Below are positions 17,458 to 27,800 of a stretch of 64,000 nt of DNA, piece after piece. Under the pieces are notes generated by a model. That model was not told where the DNA came from and searched no databases. It saw nothing but the letters and a program-made list of their open reading frames with translations. The first letter of the stretch is position 1. Each line of letters starts with the position of its first letter. This DNA comes from Coraliomargarita algicola. GTDB lineage: Bacteria > Verrucomicrobiota > Verrucomicrobiia > Opitutales > Coraliomargaritaceae. The stretch covers positions 248,001-312,000 of the forward strand of contig NZ_CP138858.1 in assembly GCF_033878955.1 (NCBI RefSeq), in the 5' to 3' direction. Position numbers and translations under genes: made by a program.

Positions 17458-19362
17458 ATGAAGAAATTACTTATACCCTGTCTGCTACTGTGTAGCTCAT
17501 CTCTACTCTCAGCCATTGAGTTGAAAAGCCCCAATGGGGAACTCGTGATCAATGTAGAAGTCGAGGATAGCCAGTTGCTATACTCAGTGACTCACAGCAA
17601 AGGGGAGCTGTTACTCAACTCCCGAATGGGCGTCATCGTTGCTGATCGGGATTTGGGAAGTGGAGTTAGACTGGGCAAAGAAAGCACCTATACGGTAAAC
17701 GAGTCCTACCCGTGGCGCGGTAACAAGTCTCTGGTCGAGAACCACTGTAACGGGAAGCTCGTAGAGGCAAAAAGCCAGGAGCGGGACTGGGTTCTAGAGC
17801 TACGTGCTTACAATGAAGGGATTGCATTTCGCTACCTTTTGAATCTGGATAAGCCCACTCGAATCAAAGGCGATTCACCCACTTGGCAGTTACCCAATAA
17901 TACGACTGCATGGTATCAAACCAACACAAGAAACTACGAAGGCATCTATACCAATCATCGTATCGATCAGATTCCGCTTACGATGAAAGCCAGGGGTGAT
18001 AAAATAGTGGATGCGACTCTTGGCGGGCCAATTACATTGGTTTACCCCAACGGCATGTATGGCGCTTTGACCGAGGCCAATGTCATGGGCTATAGCGGGA
18101 TGACATTTAAGCCGACGCAAACGTATACGCTCGAGAGTGTCTTTGAAGACAACCGTGGTGGCTGGATGATGAATGGAGCGGTGAAAACGCCATGGCGCTT
18201 GCTGATGGTGGCGGAGGACCTGAATGAACTGGTCAATAATGATCTCGTTCACAATGTCTGCCCAGCTCCGGATCCTGAGTTATTTCCCAAAGGGATTGAG
18301 ACAGACTGGATAAAGCCGGGGCGTTCGCTTTGGCAATGGTGGGCTTATGATGATCCCGGGACACACTGGAGCACTCAGAAGAAATTTGTGGATCAGGCGG
18401 TAGCGTTGAATTGCCAGTATTATCTCGTGGATGAAGGCTGGGAACACTCCCGTCAGGAGTGGTTCGAGCCCGGTGAAAGCCCTTGGGTGAAAATGAAAGA
18501 ACTGTGTGATTACGCCGCCGAACGTAACATAGGCATTTGGGCATGGCGTTCATACTATGCCTCGGAGGATCGGCAGTTTAATGGTTTGGATACGGAAGCG
18601 AAGCGAGAGGAATTTTTCAAAAAGTGCGCTGAAGTGGGGATTAAGGGTGTGAAACTGGACTTTATTAACCGTGAAAGCCAAGACCTTCTGAATTTTTATG
18701 AAGACTGCCTGCGTATCGGAGCAAAATACAAAATCATGGTTAACTTCCATGGTGCCAATAAACCGGCAGGCGAAGCGCGCACCTGGCCCAATGAAATGAC
18801 ACGTGAGGCAATTTACGGGCTAGAACAAGCTAAGTGGAGAGCTATTCCGTTTAGCCACTATACGACACTTCCGTTCACTCGTATGTTGGCAGGACATGGC
18901 GACTTTACGCCGACTACCTTTCAGGAAAAGTATCAGAGAGGCACCTCCTCGGCCTTGCAGTTAGCGAGCGCCGTGCTTTATACCTCACCCATCCTGTGTT
19001 GGGCCGATAAGCCGGAGGAATATCTTCAAAGCTCAGCACTGGATTACATCAAAAGCGTGCCTGCCGTTTGGGATGAAACCCGCGTGCTCAAGGGAAGTAC
19101 GATTGGCGGAATCGCCGCATTTGCCCGTCGCGCAGGTGACACATGGTATGTGGTTGTTCTCAATGGAACGGACGCGGAGAGTGATTATGTTTTAGATCTT
19201 TCGTTTTTGTCGGAAGGTCGCTGGGTTGGCAGCTTGGTCGAGGACGATATGTCCGACAAAGTTAAAATGAAGCACTCAAAGAAGATGCTCCAATCTAGTG
19301 ACACAATTAATGTTACGATGCATTCAGGCGGCGGTTGCTTGCTTCGCTTGCAAGCAAAGTAA
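17458..19362 (+). CDS. GH97-family glycoside hydrolase, secreted
   Basis: The 634-residue product has a signal peptide to about residue 19, then the N-terminal GH97 beta-sandwich (IELKSPNGELVINVEV), the barrel (about 280-560) and a C-terminal beta domain. SLWQWWAYDDPGTHW, YYLVDEGWE, GIWAWRSYY, GVKLDF and a NFHGANKPAGEARTWPNEMTREAIYG block are diagnostic. An Asp in GVKLDF is the feature of retaining alpha-galactosidase-type members rather than the inverting alpha-glucosidases, so an alpha-galactosidase-like activity is the better guess. It is preceded by the shared operator promoter at 17343-17393 and converges with the next gene after 8 bp. Confidence 0.92.
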   Translation: MKKLLIPCLLLCSSSLLSAIELKSPNGELVINVEVEDSQLLYSVTHSKGELLLNSRMGVIVADRDLGSGVRLGKESTYTVNESYPWRGNKSLVENHCNGKLVEAKSQERDWVLELRAYNEGIAFRYLLNLDKPTRIKGDSPTWQLPNNTTAWYQTNTRNYEGIYTNHRIDQIPLTMKARGDKIVDATLGGPITLVYPNGMYGALTEANVMGYSGMTFKPTQTYTLESVFEDNRGGWMMNGAVKTPWRLLMVAEDLNELVNNDLVHNVCPAPDPELFPKGIETDWIKPGRSLWQWWAYDDPGTHWSTQKKFVDQAVALNCQYYLVDEGWEHSRQEWFEPGESPWVKMKELCDYAAERNIGIWAWRSYYASEDRQFNGLDTEAKREEFFKKCAEVGIKGVKLDFINRESQDLLNFYEDCLRIGAKYKIMVNFHGANKPAGEARTWPNEMTREAIYGLEQAKWRAIPFSHYTTLPFTRMLAGHGDFTPTTFQEKYQRGTSSALQLASAVLYTSPILCWADKPEEYLQSSALDYIKSVPAVWDETRVLKGSTIGGIAAFARRAGDTWYVVVLNGTDAESDYVLDLSFLSEGRWVGSLVEDDMSDKVKMKHSKKMLQSSDTINVTMHSGGGCLLRLQAK

Positions 19363-19370
19363 TGCCGTTG

Positions 19371-22049
19371 TTATTCCAACTCGACTGTAACTTTGTAAAA
19401 GCCCGAGGGCTCTTCTGTGTGTTCCGTGTCAATAAACACGCCATCAGTAATATTGCTCCCGATCAGCGTGAATCCATCAAGCAAGTTGCTCGACCAATAA
19501 ACCTTGTAAACGCGCCCGTGGACCGCATTCCATTCAATCGTAGTGCTGCCTCCTGCCGTGAAGTGAGATACGCCAAAGGTGTCGAAGACCTTGGGATTGG
19601 TGCCAGCGATATATTCTTCGAAGTTGTTTAAGTGATCACTATCCGGATTAGCGGTCTCTGTCGCGATGGTACCCGAGAGCCCATATCCTACAATCCAGCT
19701 TGCAAAACCCTCGTCGGCCGTTTCAGCGAACCGGAAAGCAGACAGTTTTGGATTTTCTACAGAGGCAGCAGTTTCGATAGAGAGAGTCCCGTCAGAAACC
19801 ATCACATTTGGAACCACCACATCATAGGCAACATCATGACCTGCCTCAGCATAAATATCTAAATCAACCAAAACGGGCGTCCCCTCAATGAGAATATTAA
19901 ACTGTCGTTTTCCAGGCTGCGTGTAATAAATTTCAGCAAACTGCAAGACCACATTATAGTTCCCATTGGCTACCGGAACTTGGTATGCGAAATCCCCATA
20001 TCGCTCAGTTTGGTACAGAGGATCATCCAGTGTGTCGGCAATTGCATCCGTGGTCGTGTAGGCACTCCCACCAATAAAGCTGCGGTCGAGCGCATATTCT
20101 ACGCCATTGGCATCTGTGTACGCATCGCCGCCACAATTTATTGCCGATATTTTATGCCATTCAACTTTAGCTTCTCCAGTTCCAGAGTTAAGCCAGACAG
20201 AAGCATGTTCGAACTGGCGGGTCCATTCATTTCCATTTTGGCCCGCAGCACCAAGCGGCGCACCTAAAGGATATTGAAATTCGGGAAAGGGCGGAACGAT
20301 TTTAAATAGATCAGTTCCTCCATAATCACCAATAGGCGTCTCTTGATAACAAAAATAAGAATAATCATTTGCCGATAAAAGAAATATCGCGAGCTTGAAC
20401 TCGAAATACGCATACAACTCCGCTAACTCGTCCTGTTCGGTTATGTCCAAAGAAGCGTAAAACTCGGGCATTGCATTGGATGCTTTTGTACGCATTGCTT
20501 CTATCGTCAACGTTGGGGCAGGAGTTGGTTTCCCGGTGCCGAGATTAAAAAAGATCATTTTCCCGTCTTCACTCACCCGCTGAACTTGATCAATTCCTAT
20601 GTTTAAAATATCTGTATAGCTATCATCAAAGCGCTCTGAATTTTCAATATAGCAGCAGTGTAAATAGTCCCTCACGTACTCATAGTTTCCATCCGGGAGA
20701 AACCAAGGATTTAAGTAGTTACCCGTGACAATCATCTCATCGGCAAATTCATCCCGAATTTTAGCTAACAAGGGCTTTAAATAATTCTCTGTATAATCGT
20801 TATCATAATACGTTCCGTCCCCAATTGCATTCCCCCAATAGTCATAGTTTCCGCTCTGTCCCGCTCGCATCGCTCCGTTGAGTGAATCGATGAAAATAGT
20901 ATTACCCGGAAGATTTGGATTAATGGTGTCCCTCATATCGGCGACCCACCACTCATGTAAATTCATGCCGGCATAGAGCGTGTTTGTATTGGTTAAATTA
21001 AGAGTCGGATAGTCGTCGGTCACGATATTAGGGGATCCACCTGCTTCATGCATAAACCACTGCGGAACATTTAAAAATATTGAATCCTGGCCGTCATAAT
21101 GTTTCGTCAAATTCTTATAAGCAAACCGGTATATCCGCTTCGGGTAAGGAATTGTAAATTGCTCTCTTGAACTTTGTGTAACCTTATTTTGACCATGAAT
21201 ATACGTACAGCTCTCAGCAATAATCTGCACAGCTTCTTCAGGGTAGGCACCATCGCCTATATAACGAATAAAGCATCCTCGTTGAACTTTATCCCATCGA
21301 TATGGTTCGAGGTGAGCCACGTGCTGAGGTAAATAGTCCATAAAATCATATGCATATAGCGCGATGTTATCCAAGCCATAGGCAGGACCTCCAACTCCGC
21401 TTCCCATCGTAATGGTTACGGTTAGCACCGAGCCCGAGCCTGTGATTTTCGGAGTGTAGGTTTGAAACCGATCGGTGAGCGGATTGGCTACCTCTCCGTT
21501 TGCCGTTACTGTTGCGCTGCGTCCATTAAGCACTTCCCGTCCATCTTCCATGGTTTCCGTCCAGTCCTCAGCGGAAGAGCCAACAGAAAAAATAGTAGTC
21601 GGATCCGCCCCGTCGATGGAATACGTAACACTGATCAACGGTTCGTGAATATAACCCGAGCAAGCCCAGTCCATGGATAAGCTCAGATAGGTGCTCCCGC
21701 TAATGTCAAAGGTATAGGTGAGTGTGCGAGCAGCACTGACTCCGCCGCGATACATTGCAAAAAAATGATCCGTCTTGGTCGACTCCAGAAAGCCGTCCAC
21801 ATCTCCCGTGTTGAGCCCAATAAGACCACCCGCTGAAACACTGGTATCAATCACCGCTTGCTCTGCCACGGTCGCTCGACTCACCGAGTCCCAAACTAAA
21901 GCCCCACGATTTGTGGGATTAGAATTAACTTTACTCAAAAACGTTTCCGTTCCGTCAAAATCATCCCGGCCAATCAACGCCGCCTGTAAGCCTGCTGATA
22001 GCAACAACCACACACCCAATATGAATCCACTTACTTGTATGTATCTCAT
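19371..22049 (-). CDS. Large secreted GH-like protein with malectin domain and C-terminal GTNP module
   Basis: The 892-residue product has a signal peptide (ending about LQAALIG), an N-terminal beta-sandwich (25-230), and a central region (about 240-600) that looks like a TIM-barrel hydrolase of unnamed family (MNLHEWWVADMRDTINP, NTIFIDSLNGAMRAG, MIVTGNYLNPW, KMIFFNLGTGKP). A malectin-like/CBM57 domain follows (about 640-770: INCGGDAY, FAYQVPVANGNYNVVLQFAEIYY). The end has a calcium-type PDSDHLNNFEEYIAGTNP repeat and a small beta module shared with the GH141-like protein at 39989. The start ATG has AAGGA 7 bp upstream. Site 2 of the operator promoter lies about 115 bp upstream. Confidence 0.75.
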   Translation of the reverse strand: MRYIQVSGFILGVWLLLSAGLQAALIGRDDFDGTETFLSKVNSNPTNRGALVWDSVSRATVAEQAVIDTSVSAGGLIGLNTGDVDGFLESTKTDHFFAMYRGGVSAARTLTYTFDISGSTYLSLSMDWACSGYIHEPLISVTYSIDGADPTTIFSVGSSAEDWTETMEDGREVLNGRSATVTANGEVANPLTDRFQTYTPKITGSGSVLTVTITMGSGVGGPAYGLDNIALYAYDFMDYLPQHVAHLEPYRWDKVQRGCFIRYIGDGAYPEEAVQIIAESCTYIHGQNKVTQSSREQFTIPYPKRIYRFAYKNLTKHYDGQDSIFLNVPQWFMHEAGGSPNIVTDDYPTLNLTNTNTLYAGMNLHEWWVADMRDTINPNLPGNTIFIDSLNGAMRAGQSGNYDYWGNAIGDGTYYDNDYTENYLKPLLAKIRDEFADEMIVTGNYLNPWFLPDGNYEYVRDYLHCCYIENSERFDDSYTDILNIGIDQVQRVSEDGKMIFFNLGTGKPTPAPTLTIEAMRTKASNAMPEFYASLDITEQDELAELYAYFEFKLAIFLLSANDYSYFCYQETPIGDYGGTDLFKIVPPFPEFQYPLGAPLGAAGQNGNEWTRQFEHASVWLNSGTGEAKVEWHKISAINCGGDAYTDANGVEYALDRSFIGGSAYTTTDAIADTLDDPLYQTERYGDFAYQVPVANGNYNVVLQFAEIYYTQPGKRQFNILIEGTPVLVDLDIYAEAGHDVAYDVVVPNVMVSDGTLSIETAASVENPKLSAFRFAETADEGFASWIVGYGLSGTIATETANPDSDHLNNFEEYIAGTNPKVFDTFGVSHFTAGGSTTIEWNAVHGRVYKVYWSSNLLDGFTLIGSNITDGVFIDTEHTEEPSGFYKVTVELE

Positions 22050-22168
22050 TAATATCCTTTATTTCTTGGATTCATCTGCATCTATGATGGGGGATGGCTT
22101 GTTGGCAAATTTGTCATCCGTCGCGAAAAGTTTCGATAACAGGAATATTTATTGCCGGGGTAGCCTGC

Positions 22169-22213
22169 ACTATACCATAGTGAAAAATTTTGGTATATCG
22201 GACGTTTGTCCGA
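22169..22213 (-). promoter_or_regulatory. Promoter with TCGG-N8-CCGA operator for the malectin-GH gene (regulon site 2)
   Basis: Read on the minus strand: operator TCGGACAAACGTCCGA at 22213-22198 (6-bp arms, perfect), -35 TATACC at 22197-22192, 17-bp spacer ending TGG, and -10 TATAGT at 22174-22169. The start codon of the gene is about 120 bp downstream. The core and much of the spacer (AATTTTT-ACTATGG) match the site at 32737-32780 almost base for base. Confidence 0.8.
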
Positions 22214-22527
22214 AGGATAGAACGCTCAAATTTCGCTGAATTATTGATCTTTAAAAGAGTCATTTTGAGTTTTCGTGTATATAAAGCTAGCCAATGGACC
22301 CACGTATCAGTGTATCCCAGCCTCATCGCACCTTATAGTTGTGGGACAGCATCACAGCTTCTGGCAGTCGCGTCGGAAAGAAATGCTGACAGAACCGTTC
22401 CAAGAGCAAAAGCATCCGCTCAATGGCAACCGTGTGGTTCACTTATAACTAAGTTCAATCGAGGCGATTCCTCTGCCACCCATCAAACATTGAAAAGCGA
22501 ATAATTATATAAGATAGATCCCCTAAG
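22214..22527. other. Non-coding stretch between the divergent promoter and the GH20 remnant
   Basis: No gene is supported. A + strand frame ending at 22447 (HSFWQSRRKEML... NRVVHL) looks faintly protein-like and could be a decayed C-terminus, but I could not assign it. No repeat or terminator was seen. Confidence 0.3.
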
Positions 22528-23222
22528 ATGAAAATTACCCCCCCCCGTCCTTTTTCTGCTGTGTTTGTCTACTAAGTCTCATCGGTTTATGCACTACCGC
22601 GACTGCACTAGACAACCCGACTCTTCCCATCATCCCTCAACCTGCGATGGTCGTGGTGAACGAGGGCGAGTGGATTCCGACCGTCGAGAGCATGGAGCTA
22701 AAAATCTACCCTCGCCTTGCTGCCTATGCCGAAGTCGGTTGGACGCTAAAGGGGAATATGGAATTTGGCTCATTTCAGGAGCGTATGCGGACGCAGTTAA
22801 AGCGTTGGGGTATTCAAAAGATCGGCTACGCTAAAGACCTAGTTAAGAAGTTGTCCGCTCAGGATTTTTTCAACCATGTGGAAATCGATCATTGGGATCC
22901 TCGCACTACGCCGTTCGATTGGGAAGAGGTCACATATTCCACCAACGGAAGGATCACTACTGGTGGCGAGTATGAGGTGGTGTTTCTCTATCAAGGAGGT
23001 GCTCATGCATTGGACATCAGCGAAGTCGCCTTGTTTGAGGATGATCGGCAAGTCGCTATCGACAGACACACTGGGTTTAGCGGCAAAACGCTTAAGGGCA
23101 TCGAGTATAAACTCATCTTGCCCGAGATAAACCCGAATGCGATCTATACCCTACGTGCCCGTATCAAAGGAAGTGAGGGCACCAATTCTCATGGTGTCGT
23201 GAAAATTCGCGCTGGTGGGTGA
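22528..23222 (+). pseudogene. GH20 beta-hexosaminidase remnant (internal deletion plus poly-C frameshift)
   Basis: An ATG at 22528 opens a signal-peptide-like frame that is broken by a run of 9 C at 22538-22546. With one extra C the frame would continue through a signal peptide and the typical GH20 N-terminus (LDNPTLPIIPQPAMVVVNEGEW). That frame jumps directly to the GH20 C-terminus: IPTVESMELKIYPRLAAYAEVGW and FQERMRTQLKRWGI, followed by a ~120-residue beta domain ending at 23222. The whole catalytic barrel, some 400-500 residues, is missing. The remaining ~230 codons cannot make an active hexosaminidase. Confidence 0.85.
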
Positions 23223-23524
23223 AAGTAAGCCAGAGCTGAACTGTTATGACTGTGAACCGGGCATTGCGTGAGCAAAGCGTATGTGACAGATGTATACAAT
23301 CCGTTAAACTCGAAGCTCGGAGCGAAGGAGACTATTTGTATCAAAAAATAAAACTTCATATTGCGGTGTTTACGAAACGCACTTGCCGAAACTACATACG
23401 CTCATGCAACAACCGGGCACCATGCGCGTGAGCTGATTCTTGAAAGCGGCTGACTGGTCTGAAATTTTTTCTTTGGATCAGTCAGCGGAAAAAGTTCAAA
23501 AAAAACGATTAAAAGATAAATATA
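23223..23524. other. Intergenic region with inverted repeat before the GH43 gene
   Basis: No gene is supported. The notable element is GCTGACTGGTC at 23449-23459 paired with GATCAGTCAGC at 23476-23486 (one mismatch, 16-base T-rich loop), about 40-75 bp upstream of the GH43 start. It could be an operator or a weak terminator for the GH20 remnant. Confidence 0.4.
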
Positions 23525-24742
23525 ATGAGTAAGATGACCCCTCAGTGTAAAATGACCTCCCATACCTTTTTAAGCGATGTGCCGTGTGCCTTTTTCTGTC
23601 TTTGGCTGTTCTGTCTGATCGGCTTATTCGCTCCAGCGACTGCTCAGCAGACTGTCATCAAGCCCGGACAAATGTGGCTGGATACGAAGGGGGAGCATAT
23701 CAATGCGCATGGAGGCGGCATTCTGTTCCATGAACGCACTTACTACTGGTATGGAGAGCATAAGGTCGGAGGAGCTCCCGGGAACAAAGCTCAAGTCGGG
23801 GTGCACGTTTACTCATCAAAAGATCTTTATAACTGGACGGATGAAGGAATTGCACTGGAGGTTTCCAGTAATCCGGACAGCGATATCGCAAAAGGTTGTG
23901 TCCTTGAACGGCCGAAAGTGATCTTTAATGCGAAGACAAAGAAGTTTGTCATGTGGTTCCACCTAGAACTGAAAGGTCGTGGTTATTCGTCGGCACGAAG
24001 CGGAATCGCCGTGGCCGATAACGTGACTGGCCCGTTTACTTTTGTGCGCAGTATTCGGCCCAACGCCGGTCACTGGCCCCAAAACGTCACGCCGGAGGAG
24101 AAAGACCCCAAGTCTATTGCGAGAACTAAGGCGGAAAAGGAGAAATTCAGTGGTGGTCCGTCTGATAAGCACAAACAGTTTAACATCCTGGGTTCTCACA
24201 TGGAGGGCGGACAAATGGCACGCGATATGACCTTATTTGTGGATGATGACGGCAAGGCTTACCACCTCTATTCCTCTGAACATAACTCAACTCTTCACAT
24301 ATCCCTGCTGACGGACGATTACCTCGACCATGCGGGCTCCTATGTTCGCGTCTTTCCGTTCCGTTGGATGGAAGCGCCTGCCATTTGTAAACATGAAGGG
24401 AGGTATTACCTGATAGCATCCGGCTGCACCGGCTGGAGTCCGAATGCAGCAAGGTCAGCCGTTGCCGACAACATCTTCGGCCCATGGGAAGAGCTGGAGA
24501 ATCCGTGCATGGGGGTAAATCCACAGAACCAACTCGGCCCCGAAAAAACCTTTGGCGGGCAGAGCACCTTTATCCTGCCAGTCGAAGGTAAGCCCGGTGC
24601 CTTTATTGCCATGTTCGACATCTGGCGCCCCAAAGATCCCATCACTGGCACCTACGTCTGGTTGCCTATCCAGTTCGAGGGGGATCGTTTCAAGATCGAG
24701 TGGATGGATGAGTGGGATCTATCGGTATTTCTGCACAGGTAG
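23525..24742 (+). CDS. GH43-family glycoside hydrolase, secreted
   Basis: The 405-residue product has an internalised signal sequence (hydrophobic about 17-40, ending TAQQT). Five-bladed propeller motifs typical of the GH43_24/GH43_34 type are visible: HINAHGGGILFHERTYYWYGEHK, VLERPKVIFNAKTKKFVMWFH, GGQMARDMTLFVDDDGKAYHLYS, MEAPAICKHEGRYYLIASGCTGW and GGQSTFILP. Members of these subfamilies cleave beta-galactans or related galactosides, so a galactosidase-type role is possible. It lies between the GH20 remnant and regulon site 3; a second candidate start is the next Met, 4 codons on. Confidence 0.87.
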   Translation: MSKMTPQCKMTSHTFLSDVPCAFFCLWLFCLIGLFAPATAQQTVIKPGQMWLDTKGEHINAHGGGILFHERTYYWYGEHKVGGAPGNKAQVGVHVYSSKDLYNWTDEGIALEVSSNPDSDIAKGCVLERPKVIFNAKTKKFVMWFHLELKGRGYSSARSGIAVADNVTGPFTFVRSIRPNAGHWPQNVTPEEKDPKSIARTKAEKEKFSGGPSDKHKQFNILGSHMEGGQMARDMTLFVDDDGKAYHLYSSEHNSTLHISLLTDDYLDHAGSYVRVFPFRWMEAPAICKHEGRYYLIASGCTGWSPNAARSAVADNIFGPWEELENPCMGVNPQNQLGPEKTFGGQSTFILPVEGKPGAFIAMFDIWRPKDPITGTYVWLPIQFEGDRFKIEWMDEWDLSVFLHR

Positions 24743-24758
24743 GTCTCAAAGCGCGGCA

Positions 24759-24803
24759 TCGGACATCTGGCCGATAGACAGAGTCTGCTACTAATGGCAT
24801 AAT
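24759..24803 (+). promoter_or_regulatory. Promoter with TCGG-N8-CCGA operator for the pseudopilin gene (regulon site 3)
   Basis: Operator TCGGACATCTGGCCGA at 24759-24774, -35 TAGACA at 24775-24780, a 17-bp spacer beginning GAGTCTGCTA and ending TGG, and extended -10 CATAAT at 24798-24803. The start of the next gene is 33 bp downstream, with no recognisable Shine-Dalgarno sequence. Confidence 0.8.
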
Positions 24804-24836
24804 GCTCTGTTTCAAGCATTCGACGATAACTATAAT

Positions 24837-27800
24837 ATGAAAAATTACCCCTTATATTTGTTAGTTCACAGGCCACGGGAAGAAGGGTTTGCTCTAGTGC
24901 TTGCGCTGAGCTTGATGGCTTTTGTGCTGCTATTGATTTTGAGCATCAGCACGCTCGTTCAAGTTGAAATCGCGAGTGCAAATACAGGCGTCGCGAAACT
25001 GCAGGCGGAACAGGCCGCACTGCTGAGTCTCAATCTTGCCATTGGTAAGTTACAAGAGACCGCAGGGCCGGATCAACGTGTGACGGCAACCGCAGAGGTT
25101 TTAAACGATTCCAAAAATCTGTATACTGGTGGAACCAATCCATTGGAGGGGCAAGGCGCTTGGACCGGGATCTGGAAGTCCGATACCGTGTCCGCTGGAA
25201 CACCGAGTTACAGCCCGAAAAATCCCAATACGCGCGAATTTGTGGCTTGGTTGGTTTCAAATCCGAGTGCCAGCGATGACACCGAGTTAGAACTGCCGAG
25301 TTCGCTGGATGCGGTGGAGACTGCTCCGGTTGACAGCATAGATCTGGCGACTGATTCGACTGGAACGTCATACGCCAAAGTCGGTAAAGTAAGAATTGAA
25401 TCGAGTGCTTCCGGGAACACTTATTACGCCTTCATGGTGGAGGACGAAAGCGTGAAGGCTGACCTGTCCTGGAGTGAGCATTCATCGTCCAGCCTGAGCG
25501 CGGATCGCTATCAGGCAACTCGCCTAGCTGCGGCGCCTGGCCCGGATTATGGTGTTCTAAATGGCTCAGGTTCCACTGGCCCCTTTGATTCGGTGAGCTA
25601 TCCTTTGAGCAGTGATGGCACTACTTTGATCTCGGATGGGATTTTGAAACTCAGTGGTGTTGCGGATATTACGAGTGTGATGAGCAGCGAAACGGATGCG
25701 GTGGATTGGTTAAAAGAAACACGTGGCGATGTCACTTGGGGTAGTCGAGGCATTATGGCAGATGTTAAGTTTGGCGGTTTACGTCGCGATCTTAGTCTGG
25801 CTTTTGAGATGGACGGGGATGCTGACATGGTGAATTCCTCGGTCGGGCAACCCACTAAATTCAATCAGCAGTTCGATGAATTTGTCTCCGATGCTCCGGA
25901 TAAGGACCGATTAAGTGCCTCGGGCAAGCCCAACGGGATACCGGTCTATGAGCGATTTTTGTATCGTGACTACCAGAATGCTAGTCCAGCGACTCCATTT
26001 TCCAGCGACATTGTTAGTAATGACAGTGAGGTTAGAAAGCGCGGGCCGAATTGGTGGGCCCTCCGCGACTACGCCAATCTTTACAAGCGGCTTTCCGGAA
26101 CGAACGGAGACTATACACTCCAAGCACGTCCACACTATCCAAATCTGAGAACAGAGGGCCGTAACTACAGTGAAATGTTTGATACCGCTGGTTCGTGGGG
26201 GGATCATTGGGATCACGAGCAACGCACCCAGCTTCAGGGGGACTTTTCTGGCTATATTTATCGTCCGGCGCAGCCCTCATATGCACCTGTGACTTTAGGA
26301 ACCACCGCTTTACTGAGTCTAAAGGGCATACCGACGTCGACGCCGGATCAGGTTCAACTGGCCGTAGCGGTTGATCCGATTTTCTACATCTGGAACCCCT
26401 ACAATCGAAAGCTGCAATTCGAAGGCTTGAAAATTGATCTTAAAAACTCATTCCCCGGGCAATACAACATTCAAGTTACTGGAGATGACGCGGTGGTCGT
26501 TTCGCAATACCTTCGCTCCCTTTTTCAGTATAACGTAAACGCAGGAACCGACCGGGAATATACTTTCGAGGTCCAGGATGCTAATGGCTCTACAACCATT
26601 ACTATGGAGCCAGGCGAAGTGATGGCAGTCACTCCAAGCACTGCTAATTCCGGGATCGCAAGTCCAGGCTACTTTGAGAATGGCGATATCAATAACAGCG
26701 GTATCGTGATGACCGAGATTGATGGGAATGGTTCGAATATTGTAATCGATGCAAGCCTTGGTGCCAATGAAGTGAGCTTTGGCTATTCATCCTTAGGCGG
26801 AGCTGGCACAGAGCGTTTCTACATCAACACCAGTATTTCAAATCCCACGGATCCAAGCATATCTGAGGAGATACAACAGAGCCACTATCAAATTGGAACA
26901 GATGCCAGTGGCACTTATCGAACTCCCGATTCAAGTGCCGATGGTTTTATAATTCCCGGTTCTGAATTCGATGCCAATGTGTTGCTCAATGGGGAGAAGA
27001 AGTTTTTCGGTATGCTGATCCACCTGATGAAGCCGGCACTTTTCGGAGGCGCAACTGGAGGGCCTGTCGATGCATCTGCGAACCCCGTTGAAGTATTTTC
27101 ACGTTTCAACCCGGCACCGATGCTCATGAACAAAGACTTCGGATTTACCGCCTGTGGCATCAATCAGTTCTACGCTCATATTGCGGACGATAATGCTAAT
27201 AACTTGTTGAACAACTATGGTTTTAATCTTACTGGGTCCGGCAGAAATGCGTTCTGGGGATCTAGCTACCAGTTCGGCGGATCCACCTCGGTCCCGATGT
27301 CGAATATTCCCTCCGGCCCGCTGATCTCGCTTGCTGAATTTTCTCAGGCAAACCTAGTACTTTGGCATCCGAGCCTTTTCATGCGGTGGGTAATTCTTGG
27401 TCGAGTCCATTCGTCACTCCGACTTCTCCTTATCAAGCTGTGGTCACTAGTTCGAATGGCTCCGCCTCTAATTATACTGCGGGGGATCATTCCTGGTTGT
27501 TGAATAACGCACTTTTTGACCGTTATTATCTCTCTGGGATTGCCCCTGATTTTACCTTGACTGGGAGTGGCTATTCTAACGGTGGCAATACTCTTAAAGA
27601 TACTCTGGATAAATTTTTCGATAATGACTCTGATCCGAGCACAGACTATCGCGATGCACAGGCGAATCCAGTTTTGAGGCCATACCTCCCTCCTGGCAAA
27701 TCGGCCAACGATGTTGTCTCGGAACTCGATGCGGCCGATGGCTACAAGAAGTTGGGAGCCTACAGCTTGATCGATGGTGCGTTTAACGTGAATTCTACTT

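Noticed and set aside
19240..19262. GATATGTCCGAC resembling half of the shared operator
   Set aside because: It lies inside the GH97 coding region, lacks the second arm and has no promoter behind it.
22330..22447. Possible C-terminal gene scrap (HSFWQSRRKEML...NRVVHL)
   Set aside because: Looks faintly protein-like, but I could match it to nothing in the window or any family I know.
22538..22546. Phase-variable poly-C tract
   Set aside because: The gene behind it has lost its catalytic barrel, so switching the frame would not give a working enzyme; simple decay is the better explanation.
23246..23431. Small open frame between the GH20 remnant and GH43
   Set aside because: No start signal, no recognisable motif and cysteine/arginine-rich composition typical of chance frames.
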